Shown here piece by piece: positions 44,730 through 54,871 of a stretch of DNA of 64,000 nt. Origin of the DNA: Odobenus rosmarus divergens (lineage: Eukaryota; Chordata; Mammalia; Carnivora; Odobenidae); contig NW_004450382.1 in NCBI RefSeq assembly GCF_000321225.1, forward strand, positions 1,410,386 to 1,474,385, given 5' to 3'. Both the position numbers and the translations under genes were made by a program. Under the pieces are notes generated by a model that saw only the letters and a list, made by a program, of their open reading frames with translations, ran no database searches and was not told where the DNA came from. Within the stretch, counting starts at the first letter, position 1, and the number at the start of each line of letters is the position of its first letter.

Positions 44730-46500
44730 TACAAGGTCTATATGAGGAAAATTACAAAACTCTGATGAAGGAAATCAAAGAAGAACTAAATAAATGGAGA
44801 GAGATTTCATGTTCATGGATAGCAATGCTCAATATTGTTAAGATGTTAGTTCTTCCCAGCTTGATCTAGATTCAGTATAATCAGAATTAAAACCCAGCAA
44901 GTTACTTTGTGGATATGACAAACTGATTTTAACATTTATACGGGAAGGCAGTAGATCCAGAAATCTTCTTGAGGAAGAACAAAGTCAGAGGACTGACACT
45001 ACCTGACTTTAAGATGTACCTATAAATCTACTACAATCAAGAGTTTGGTATTGGCAAAACAAACAAACAAACAAACAAAAAAACAGGTTAATGGAACAGA
45101 ATAGAAAGCTTAAAAATAGACTTATACAAATATACTCTTCTGATGTGTGACAAAGGAGCAAAGGCAATTCGATGAAGAAAGGACAGTCTTTTCAACAAAT
45201 GATGCTGTAAAAACTGGATATTCGGTTGTGGGAAATGGATATAGACCATGATGTTACACCTTTCACAAAATTTAACTCAAAATGGATTAAAGACATAAAT
45301 GTAAAATGCAAAACTATAAAACTTATAGAAGCTACATAGGAGAAAATCTAGGTGAACTTGGGTGTGGCAATAAGTTTTTAGATAGAACAACAAAAGCATG
45401 ATCTATGAAAGAAAAAAAAATATGGTGGACTTCCTTATGTTAAAATCAGTTGTTCTCTGAAAGATAAGAGAATGAAAAGACAAGCCACATATTGGAGAAA
45501 ATATTTACAAAAGGTCTATCTGATAAAGGACTTACCCCCCCCAAATACAAAGAAGTCTTAAAAGTCAAAATTAAGAAAACAACCCAATTAAAAAATGGGC
45601 AAAAGACTTAATTTTGTTCTGAAACTAATGATGTACTATATGTTGGCTAATTAAATTTAAATAAAAAAATGGACAAAAGACCTGGACACCCTGTTAAAGA
45701 AGATACATGGATGGCAAATAATCATATGAAAGGATGTTCAACATCATATGCCATTAGGGGATTGCATATTTTAATAACGATTAGATATCACTACATACTT
45801 ATTAGAATGGCTGAAATCCAGAACTACTGACAACACCAAATGCTGACAAGTTTGTGATGCAACAAGAACTCTTGTTCATGCCTGGTGGAAATGCACTTTG
45901 AACCATTTTGGAAGATAGTCTGGAAGGTTGGTTTTTGTTTTTTTGTGTTTTTTTTATAATGCAAAACACAATTTTACCATACAATCCAGCAATTGTGCTT
46001 CTAGGTATTTACCCTAATGAGTTGAAAACTTATTTCCACATAAAAACTAGCATATGAAGGTTTATAACAGGTTTTTTTCCCCCAGAGTTGCCAAATTTGG
46101 GAAGCAAACAAAACGTACTTCAGAAGGCGAGTGGATAAATAAGCTGTGGTACATCCATACAGCAGAATACTATTCACCATAAAATTGAAATGAATTTTGA
46201 ACCATGGAAAGACCTGGAGGAACCTTAAAATGCTTATCATTAAGTGAAAGGCCAGTCTGGGAAGGCTTAAACTGTGTGATTCCAGGTATATGATATTATG
46301 GAAAAGGCAAAACTGATACAGACAGTAAAAAATATTAGTGATTGCCAGGAATTTGGGGAATGGTGGTGCTGGGAAGCGTGAATTACTGGAGCACAGGGGA
46401 TATTTATGGCAGTGAAATGACTCTTTATGATGCTATGATGGTAGATACATGACATTATGTGTTTGTCAAATTTAGAGTGATTCCTAAACTATGAACGTTA
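44730..46500 (+). mobile_element. Old L1M ORF2 C-terminal part and 3' end
   Basis: 'tctatatgaggaaaattaca', 'tttcatgttcatggatagca', 'ggaacagaatagaaagctta', 'caactcaaaatggattaaag'-type text and 3' part 'tgtggtacatccatacagca'. Broken. Contains a tiny L1 insert (45608-45663) and an oddly pyrimidine-rich stretch 45925-45960. Confidence 0.75.
45608..45663 (+). mobile_element. 56-bp L1 3'-tail insertion
   Basis: Consists only of an L1 3' end ('ctaatgatgtactatatg', 'ttggctaatt', A-rich tail). TSD aaaaaatgggcaaaagac / aaaaaatggacaaaagac (45590-45607 and 45664-45681; 17 of 18). The tail matches the 3' end of the L1 at 56340-56400. Confidence 0.85.
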
Positions 46501-46661
46501 CAACAAACAAATATTTGGGCATACTTGCATAGGTCTATTTTTGGGTTCTCTCTTCTCTTCCATTGATCTTTGTATCTATCCCTCCAGTAACACAGAGTCT
46601 TGATTACTACAGCTATATAATTCTTAGAACAGGGCAGACTGTTTCCTCCCAATTTATCCTT

Positions 46662-46870
46662 CTTTTTTTAAAAAAAGATTTATTTATTTGAGAGAGAGAG
46701 AGTGTGAGCATGAGCACATGTTGCAGGAGGGGCAGAGGGAGAGAGAAACTCAAGCAAGTTCCTTGCTGAGCATGGAGCCCGACACTGAGCTCTATCTCAC
46801 AACCGTGAAATCACGATCTGAGCCGAAACCAAGAGTCAGACACTTAACTGACTATGCCACCCAGGCACCC
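46662..46870 (-). mobile_element. CAN-SINE
   Basis: Antisense copy, TSD ctcccaatttatcct (46646-46660 and 46871-46885, perfect). Confidence 0.94.
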
Positions 46871-46982
46871 CTCCCAATTTATCCTTTTTAAAAAAATTGT
46901 TTTAGCTCTCTAGTTCCTTTTCCTTACATATAAAGTTTAGAATAATCTTGTTTATAACCATAAAACATCTTGCTGGGATTTT

Positions 46983-47466
46983 AATTTTAGTTCCAGTATA
47001 GTTAACATACAGTGTTAAATAAGTTTCAAGTGTACAACTTAGTGATTTAAAAATTCTATACATGTCTCAGTGCTCATCATGATACATGTACTCTTAACTT
47101 TCCCCTATTTCAACCTCCCCGCTCCTACCCTCCCTCCCCCCACCCCATAGTCTGGTAACAATCAGTTTGTTCTCTGTAGTTAAGAGTCTGGGTTTTTTGG
47201 GGCACCTGGGGGGCTCAGTCGTTAAGCATCTGCCTTTGGCTCAGGTCATGATCCCAGGGTTCTGGGATTGAGCCCCACATCGGGCTCCCTGCTCAGCAGG
47301 GAGCCTGCTTCTCCCTCTCTCACTCCCCTGCTCGTGTTCCCTTTCTCACTGTGTCTGCATTGTCAAATAAATTAAAAAAAAATCTAAAATTTTTTTTTAA
47401 AAAGAGTCTGGGTTTTTTTGGTTTGGTTGGTTTTTTTATTTTGTTTTGTCTCTCTCTTTTTAGAAA
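46983..47466 (-). mobile_element. L1 3' UTR insertion inside the ancient L1M
   Basis: 'gtatagttaacatacagtgt', 'gtgctcatcatgatacatgt', 'gtttgttctctgtagttaag': carnivore L1 3' UTR, antisense, 5' truncated. Perfect 16-bp TSD atcttgctgggatttt (46967-46982 and 47467-47482). It holds a SINE. Confidence 0.85.
47199..47401 (+). mobile_element. CAN-SINE
   Basis: Sense copy, TSD aagagtctgggtttttt (47182-47198 and 47402-47418). Third layer: L1M, L1 3' UTR, SINE. Confidence 0.94.
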
Positions 47467-48814
47467 ATCTTGCTGGGATTTTGATAGGAATTGCATTAAT
47501 TGCATTTGGGGAGAATTGACATCTTTACTATGGTGTATCTTCCAATCCATGAATAATGGAATCTCCATTTATTTAGATCTTCTATGTTTTCTTTCATCAA
47601 TGTTTTGTAGTGTTCAGCATTCAAGTCCTGTCTATGTTTTATTAGATTTACACCTAAGTGGGTTTTTTTTTAGTGATTATAAGTAGTATTGTGTTTTAAA
47701 TTTTGGCTTCTAATTGTCCATTGCTAGCATAGAGAAATGCAGTTGATTTTTGTATGTTTATTATGTGTAATGTGTGAACTTATTTAGTACCATTACTTTG
47801 TAGAATAAGTGTGTGAAAACTGACATCTTGTCTTGTTCCCTGTCTTAGGAGAAGGCATTCAATCTGTCACCTTTAAGTGTAATGCTAGCTGTAGGTTTTT
47901 AGTAGACACTTTTTCTTACATTGAGGAGGTTCTCCTTTATTCCTATTTGTTTTTCTAAGAGTTTTTATCATGAATGTGTGTTGAATTTTGCCAAATGCAT
48001 TTTCTGCATATATTGAGGATTGTCATTGTTTTTTAGCCTGTTATGTGGTGGATTACACTGATTGATTTTCAAATATTGGATTGTTTTCAAATACTGAATC
48101 AGCTTTGCTTTCCTGGAATGAACTCTAGTTGTTCATATAATTCTTGCTATATATTGCCAAATTCTGTGTGCTCATGTTTTATTAAGGATTTTTGTGTCAT
48201 ATTTGTAAGGGATATTGGTCTTTAGTTTCCTTTTTTTGTTATTGTCTTTGGTATAAAGGTAATATTATCTTAATAAAATGATTTGGGAAGTGTTTCCTTC
48301 ACATTTTCTGTAAGAGATTATATAGAATTGATGTTAATTCATTTTTAAACATTCAGTAGAATTCTCCAGTAAAACCATCCAGGCATCAGTATTGTTCTTT
48401 TGGAGCTTTAAAATTATGAATTCTTTTCATTTACAGTTTATGGATATTTCAGTTATCTATTTTTATTGGATGAGTTGGGTTAGTTCGTGCTTTTTGAGGA
48501 ATTGGTTTATGTCATCCATCTTGTCAAAATTATGTTTAGAGTTTTTCATAGTATTACATTATTATCCTTTTGTTGTTTGCAGGTTTTGTGTAATACCCTG
48601 TTTCCATTTTCATGTTGATATTGTGTCTTCTCTGTTTTTTTGTTATCAGTCTTGCTGGAGATTTGTCAATTTTATTGATATTTTCACGAACCACCTTTTT
48701 ATTTCATTGATTTTTCTTTATTGTTTTTCCATTTTCAGTTTCATTGATTCCTGTTTTTATTTCCTTCCTTCTGCTTGTTTTGGGTTTATTTTGCTCTATG
48801 TTTTCTAGATTTTT

Positions 48815-49127
48815 TTTTTATTTTATTTATTTTATTTGACAGAGAGAGATACAGCGAGGGAGGGAACACAAGCAGGGGGAGTGGGAGAGGGGGAAGCAGN
48901 NNNNNNNNNNNNNNNNNNNNNNNNNNNNNNNNNNNNNNNNNNNNNNNNNNNNNNNNNNNNNNNNNNNNNNNNNNNNNNNNNNNNNNNNNNNNNNNNNNNN
49001 NNNNNNNNNNNNNNNNNNNNNNNNNNNNNNNNNNNNNNNNNNNNNNNNNNNNNNNNNNNNNNNNNNNNNNNNNNNNNNNNNNNNNNNNNNNNNNNNNNNN
49101 NNNNNGACTGAGCCACCCAGGCGCCCC
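48815..49127 (-). mobile_element. CAN-SINE containing the assembly gap
   Basis: 85 bp of tail side and 22 bp of head side flank the N run. TSD tgttttctagattttt (48799-48814 and 49128-49143) proves both sides are one insertion. Confidence 0.93.
48900..49105. other. Assembly gap (206 N)
   Basis: A run of 206 N inside a SINE. By comparison with full-length copies only about 95 bp should be missing. Confidence 0.99.
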
Positions 49128-49226
49128 TGTTTTCTAGATTTTTGAGATGGAAGCTTATGTCATTAATTTGAGATTTTTTCCTCTTTTAAAAAATGAAAAC
49201 ATTTCATGCTATACATTTCTTTCTTG

Positions 49227-49420
49227 GGGCGCCTGGGTGGCTCAGTCAATACGTCTGCCTTCAGCTCAGGTCATGGTCCCAGAGTCCTGGGATCGAGCCC
49301 TGCATCGGGCTCCCTGGTCGGTGGAAAGCCTGCTTCTTCCTCTCCCATTCCCCCTGCTTCTATTCCCTCTCTCGCTGTGTCTCTCTCTGTCAAATAAATA
49401 AATAAAATCTTTAAAAAAAA
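49227..49420 (+). mobile_element. CAN-SINE
   Basis: Sense near-consensus copy ('gttccctctctcgctgtgtc'-type tail). 'atttctttctt' precedes it and 'tttttcttttt' follows, a weak TSD. Confidence 0.94.
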
Positions 49421-49484
49421 TTTTTCTTTTTCAGCATTGTTTTCACTGCATACCACAAATTTCTATATGTTGTTATTTTCTTTT

Positions 49485-49694
49485 TTTAAAAGATTTTATT
49501 TATTTATTTATTTTAGAGAGACAGAGTGAGAGAGCAGCAGGTGGAGGGGGGCAGAGGGAGAGAGAGAGAATTTAAGCAGGCTCCATGCCCAGCACAGAGC
49601 CCAACTTGGGGCTTGATCTCACAACCCTAAAATCATTACCTGAGCCAAAACCAAGAGTTGGTTGCTCAACTGACTGAGGCACCCAGGCGTCCCT
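49485..49694 (-). mobile_element. CAN-SINE
   Basis: Antisense copy, 'ggttgctcaactgactgagg' head. Flanks tgttgttatttt / tgttgtatttt. Confidence 0.92.
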
Positions 49695-50551
49695 GTTGTA
49701 TTTTCATTTTTATTCAGTTTGGTTTATTTATAAATTTTCCTTGAGATTTCCTTTTGACTCACAGATTATTTAGAAATATATTGTTTAGTTTCCAAGTGTT
49801 TGGTGATTTTTCTGTTATCTTTCTATTTGATTTCCAGTTATTTTATTTATTTCATTGCAGTTATAGAACATACTGTTCCAATTATTTTAAATTTGCTTTA
49901 TGGCCTAGATATGGTCTATTTTGGCATATGTTTCAAGGGCACTTGAAACAAATGTTTATTCTGCTGTTTTTGAGTAGAGTAATTTATAAATGTTGATTAC
50001 ATTCTGTTGGTTGATGGTGTTATTGTGTTTTTTTAGATTCTTGTTTATTTTTTTACTAGTTGTTCTGTCAGTTCCTGAGAGGGGTGTTGACTGTAATTAT
50101 GGGTTTGTCTGTTCTTTCTTTTCAGTCAGGGTTTGCTTTACATATTTTGCATCAGGTTGTTTTGTTCATTCAAATTAAGGATTGCTATGTCTTATGGGTG
50201 GATTTACCCCTTTATCATTAGGTAATATCCCTCTTTGTTTCTGATAATTTTCTTTGTTCTGAAGTCTATCTGATATTAGTATAGCTACTCCTGTTTTCTT
50301 TTGATTAGCATTTGCATGATGTATCTTTTTCCATCCTTTTACAGTCAGCCTATTTACTTGTTATAAGTGAGTTCCTTCTACACAGGATATACTTGGGTCA
50401 TGTTTTTAAAAAAATATACACTACCTGTTTCTTTTAATTAACATATTTAGATAATTTATATTTAATATAATTATTGGTATGTTATGACTTTGTTCTTTCA
50501 TTTTATTTTTGTTTTTTGTTTTTTCTTACTGTTTTCTATTTGTTTTTCTTT

Positions 50552-50736
50552 TAAGATTTTATTTATTTATTTATTTGACAGAGAGAGAGAGCACAAGCAG
50601 GCATAGTGGTGGACAGAAGGAGAAGCAGGCTTCCCGCAGAGCAGGGAGCCCGATGCGGGACTCGATCCCAGGACCCTGGAATCATGACCTGAGCCGAAGG
50701 CAGATGCTTAACCGACTGAGCCACCCAGGCGTCCCA
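50552..50736 (-). mobile_element. CAN-SINE
   Basis: Antisense copy near consensus. Flanks atttgtttttctt / atttatgtttttct. Confidence 0.94.
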
Positions 50737-51018
50737 ATTTATGTTTTTCTCAGGGTTGAACATTTTTTAGAATTCAGTTTTTATTTATAGTGTTTTTGAG
50801 TGTATCTCTTTGTATAGTTTTTAATAGTAATTGCTGTAGGTTTTGTATTATAAATAATAACATCATAGTTTACTGATGTTGACATTTTATCACTTCAAGT
50901 GAAATGTGGAAACCTTACTTTTCTTTACATTTCTTATCTTTACCATTTATATTATAAATTGTCTTAAATATTCCCTCTATACATATAGAAGCACATCAGT
51001 GTTATAATTTCTTTCTTT

Positions 51019-51200
51019 CCTTTTAAAGATTTCAAGAGAGAGATTTAAAGATTTAAAGAGAGAGAGCACAGAGGGAGATTGAAAGGGAGAAGTGACTCCC
51101 CGCTGAGCAGAGAGCCTGATGTGGGGCTTGATCCCAGGATGCTGAGATCATGACCTGAGCCAAAGGCAGACACTTAACCAACTGAGTCACCCAGGTACCC
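51019..51200 (-). mobile_element. CAN-SINE with rearranged tail side
   Basis: Antisense copy in which the 'agatttaaag' unit is repeated, so the tail side is scrambled. TSD tataatttctttcttt / cataatttttttcttt. Confidence 0.9.
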
Positions 51201-51370
51201 CATAATTTTTTTCTTTAAGTAGCAAACATAATTTAGAAAACTCAACAGAAGAAGGAAAGCCTTTTTGCTTACCCATATTTTTGCCTACTGCCTTCTTCTT
51301 AGTGTTCCAAGATTCCTTCTGTTGTCATTTGCTTTCTATTTAGAGAACTTCCTTTAGGTATTCTTTAAAA

Positions 51371-51805
51371 CTAAGTATGCTGGCAACAGATTTCTTCTGG
51401 TTTTGCTTCATCAGACAATGTCCTGACTTCTCCTTCATTCCTGAAGGATATTTTTACATTATATAGAAGTCTGGGTTTAACAATAGAACAAATAGGAAAA
51501 AAAGTAGAACAAGTTTTCTTCAAAATAGAAAAATGTGCCACTTTCTTCTGGCCTCCAGGGTTTCTGATTATAAATCTGCTGTTATTTTGTTTTCCCCCTA
51601 TAGATAAGGTGTTGTTTTTCTTGCTGCTTTTAAGATTTTTTTTTCCAGAGCTTTGATGTATCTTGTGGATTTCTTTGGGTATGTTGTTGTTTGGAGTTTG
51701 TTCAGCTTCTTGAATCTGTAGGTTTATGTCTTTTGCCAAATTTAGGACATTTTCAGATACTATTTCTTCAGGCCTTACCCTCTTTTCTCTCTCTGTGGGC
51801 CCCAA
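51371..51805 (-). pseudogene. Ancient L1M ORF1 relic
   Basis: A minus-strand open frame of 144 residues. Visible L1 ORF1 features are a polar, Lys/Asn-rich N-terminal half and a C-terminal stretch VKISFRNEGEVRTLSDEAK that resembles the conserved end of mammalian L1 ORF1 (the RNA-binding C-terminal domain). Surrounding DNA on both sides is more of the same ORF1/5' region in the same orientation. Its openness is probably chance in a low-stop AT-poor patch, as the ORF2 of this element is destroyed. Confidence 0.7.
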
Positions 51806-52400
51806 TGATTAGATTTTTTGTTACAGTCCAACAGTTCCCTGAAGCTGTTTGGTGTGTTGGGGTTTTTTGTTTTGTTTTGATTTCTCCTTGTCAGGTTGGG
51901 TAATTTTTATTATTCTGTCTTCAAGTTTACTGGTTGTTTTCTCTGTCCCCTTTATTATGCTCTTAAGTCCATCAATTGTGTTTTTCATTTCAGTTTTGTA
52001 TTTTCTAGTTCAAAAATTTATACTCAATTCTATTCTATGTCTTCTACTTCTTTCTGAGAGTTTTTATTTTATAAATTTGCCCCAAGGGTGTTTATAATTG
52101 CTTGTTGAAGCATTATGTTGGTTTCTTTAAGATTTTCAAATAACTTTAATATCTCTTATTTTGGTGTTGGTATGTAATGGTTTACTTTTTTTCATTCAAA
52201 TCAAGATTTTCTTGGTTCTTGGTATGATGAGTAATTTTCAGTTGAAACCTGGACATTTGAGGTGTTATGTTTTAAGACTTTGCATTTTATTTAAGTCTTT
52301 CAGCTGGCTTCTTCTGACACTGCTGTGGCAGTGGTAGGAAGGAAGCTGCCTCATTACTGCCAGGTGTGAATATGATGAATAAGTAGGACAGAATGTAACT

Positions 52401-52640
52401 TATCAACTGTGTAATACAGATAATAAATGTCAGACAAGTTAGCGAAGGGAGAAATCAATATAATTTGTTATCATCAAAGAAGATACCTTAGAATTAATGG
52501 GATTTGAACTGGTCAAAATGGATGAATAGAATTTGGGTAGATGGAGGAAGACAATGATTATTTTAGTATGATCAAAGGCACAAAGATAGAAATGAACTAG
52601 TCTGTGTTTAAGGGGCACAGAAGGACACTAAAAAGATAAC
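52401..52640 (-). repeat. Possible L2 relic
   Basis: 'gggatttgaactggtcaaaa', 'gaggaagacaatgattattt', 'atgatcaaaggcacaaaga' resemble antisense L2 3' text. Weak. Confidence 0.35.
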
Positions 52641-53326
52641 CATATTTTCCTAACTTGACCACTTAGACCATTATCTGACACCATACACAAAAATTAACTC
52701 AAAAAAATATATTAAAAACATGAACATAGACCTGAAATCATAAAACTCCTTGAAGAAAACATAAGTGGTAAGCTTGTTGACATCAGTCTTGGTGATAATT
52801 TTTTGGATTTGACACCAAAAGCAAAGGCAACAAAAGCAAATATAAATAAGTGGAACTCCCATCAAGCCAAAAAGTCTCTGGATAGCAAAAGAAACCATCA
52901 ACAAAATGAAAAGGCAGCTTACTAAATGGGAGAAAATATTTGCAAATCATATATCAGATAACAGTTAATATCCAAAATATATAAAGAATTCATACAACTC
53001 AATAGCAAAAACAAACAAACAAAAACTCAATCTGATTTAAAAATGGACAAAGGATCTGAATAGACATTTTTCCAAAGAAGACATACAGATAGCCAACAGA
53101 CACATGGAAAGATGTTCAACATCACTTATCATCGGGGAAATGCAAATCAAAACCACAATGAGATAGCACCTCACACCTGCCAGAATCGCTGTTATCAAAA
53201 GGACAAGAAATACAAGTGTTGGCAAGGATGTGGAGAAAGGGGAACCCTTGTGCTCTGTTGGTGGGAATGTAAATTGGTGCAGCCACTGTAGAAAATAATA
53301 TGGAGGTTTCTCAAAAAATTAAAACT

Positions 53327-53510
53327 TGGGGGTCTAGGTGGCTCAGATGGTTAAGCGTCTGCCTTCGGCTCAGGTCTTGATCCCGGGGCCCTGGGATCAA
53401 GTCCCGCATCAGGCTCCCTGCTCAGCAGGGAGCCTGCTTCTCCCTCTGCCTACCTCTTTCTCTTTCTCTGTCTCTGTCCCTCATGAATAAATAAATAAAA
53501 TCTTTTAAAA
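53327..53510 (+). mobile_element. CAN-SINE
   Basis: Sense copy with 'ctcatgaataaataaataaa' tail. 'aaaaaattaaaa' flanks both sides. Confidence 0.93.
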
Positions 53511-53683
53511 AAATTAAAAATTGAAATACCATACAATTCAGTAACTCTACTCTTGGCTATTTACCCAAAGGAAAAAAAACCATTAATTCAAAAATATGCT
53601 CACTTATGTTTATTGTAGCATTATTTATAATAGCCAAGTTATGGAAGCAACCTAAGTATCCATGGATAGATGAATGGATAAAG

Positions 53684-53718
<35 letters not shown>
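53684..53718. repeat. (TG)n microsatellite in L1
   Basis: About 16 TG units, placed at the L1 motif that elsewhere reads 'tatatatacacactggaata'. Confidence 0.93.
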
Positions 53719-53720
<2 letters not shown>

Positions 53721-53869
53721 ATGGAACATTACTCAACCATAAAAAAGAATGAAATCTTGCCATTTATAACAACATGGCTGGACCTAGAGGGTATTACACT
53801 AATGGAAATAAGTCAGACAGAGAAAGACAAATACATATGATTTGTAGTTAAAAATCATTCTACTAAAAA

Positions 53870-54270
53870 ATATCAGGCTCAGATGGCTTCACTTGTGAAT
53901 TTCAGAAAACATTTAAGGAAGAAAGAATACTAACTCTATACAAACACTTCCAAAAATTTGAAAAGGCAGGAATACTTTCCGTGCCTCTTATGAGGCCAGC
54001 ATTACACTGCTATCAAAACTGAAGACATCATAAGAAAAAAAGACTACAGATCAATATCCCCTATAACCAAAGACACAAAAATTATGAACAATATTTTAAC
54101 AAATCAAACCCAACAATATATGAGAAGGATAATGACTCACAACCAAGTGAGATTTTTCTCAGGAATGCAAGCTGTAATTCAAAAATTAATAAATGTAATT
54201 CACATTAACAAAATTTAATGATGCAAATAAAGCATTTAACAAAATCCAGCATCTTTTCTTGATAAAAAAC
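53870..54270 (+). mobile_element. L1 ORF2 RT fragment
   Basis: 'ggcttcacttgtgaatttca', 'aggccagcattacactgcta', 'gactacagatcaatatcccc', 'aatgactcacaaccaagtga'. It is the RT region and so lies out of order after the C-terminal part at 52650-53865; it comes from a different L1. Confidence 0.75.
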
Positions 54271-54271
54271 A

Positions 54272-54700
54272 AAGGGGCACCTGGGTGGCTCGGTCAGTTA
54301 AGTGTTTGACTCCTGATTTCGATTCAGGTCATGATCTCAGCATCATGAGATTGAGCCCCATGTCAGGCTCCATGTTGGGCATGAATCCTGCTTAAGATTC
54401 TCTCTTTCTCAGGGCGCCTGGGTGGCTCAGTTGGTTGGGCGACTGCCTTTGGCTCAGGTCATGATCCTGGAGTCCTGGGATTGAGTCCCGCATCGGGCTC
54501 CCTGCTCAGCGAGGAGCCTGCCTCTCCCTCTAATGCTCCCCTGTCTCATGTACTCTCTCTCTCTCTCATTCTCGCTCTCTCAAATAAATAAATAAATCTT
54601 AAAAAAAAAAAAAAAGATTCTCTCTTTCTCTCTCTCTCTTTTTCCCTCTCCCTCTGGCCCTCTAGCCCCCCATTTGTGCATGCTCTCTCAAAAAAGGAAA
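54272..54700 (+). mobile_element. CAN-SINE, outer, split
   Basis: Older form ('gtgtttgactcctgatttcg'). Its body to 54410 is followed by an inner SINE and resumes at 54631 with the CT-rich part and an A-rich tail. Confidence 0.9.
54411..54613 (+). mobile_element. CAN-SINE, inner
   Basis: Sense copy inside the older SINE. Perfect 17-bp TSD aagattctctctttctc (54394-54410 and 54614-54630). Confidence 0.96.
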
Positions 54701-54709
54701 AAAAAGAAT

Positions 54710-54868
54710 GGCTATTAGTAAAAGAGAAGAAATAGGTGTTGGCAAAGATGTGGAGAAAAGGAACCCTTTGCACTGTTGGTGGGAATGTAAATTGGTACAG
54801 GCACTGTGGAAAACAGTATGGAGGGTGGCTCCTCAAAAGAATTAAAAATATAACTACTATAAGACTGA
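54710..54868 (+). mobile_element. L1 ORF2 end fragment
   Basis: 'atggctattagtaaaagaga', 'ggtgttggcaaagatgtgga', 'gggaatgtaaattggtacag'. A piece of L1 ORF2 C-terminal DNA. Confidence 0.75.
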
Positions 54869-54871
54869 GTT

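Larger units (their letters stand above)
46505..52400 (-). mobile_element. Ancient L1M, nearly complete, antisense
   Basis: Reading right to left, the order is 5' side and ORF1 (52390-50800), ORF2 endonuclease (about 50500-49700), RT and later ORF2 (49190-46505). The segments are in correct L1 order across six SINEs and one younger L1 piece. Its own 3' end is not adjacent; see the minus-strand L1M 3' end at 35590-36493. Confidence 0.75.
52650..53865 (+). mobile_element. L1 ORF2 C-terminal part and 3' side
   Basis: 'acaccatacacaaaaattaa', 'aagtctctggatagcaaaag', 'gatgttcaacatcacttatc', 'ggaatgtaaattggtgcagc', 'atggaacattactcaaccat'. Broken frames. Split by a SINE and a TG array. Confidence 0.8.

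Noticed and set aside
48775..49137. Open frames across the N run
   Set aside because: They are open only because N codons cannot contain stops.
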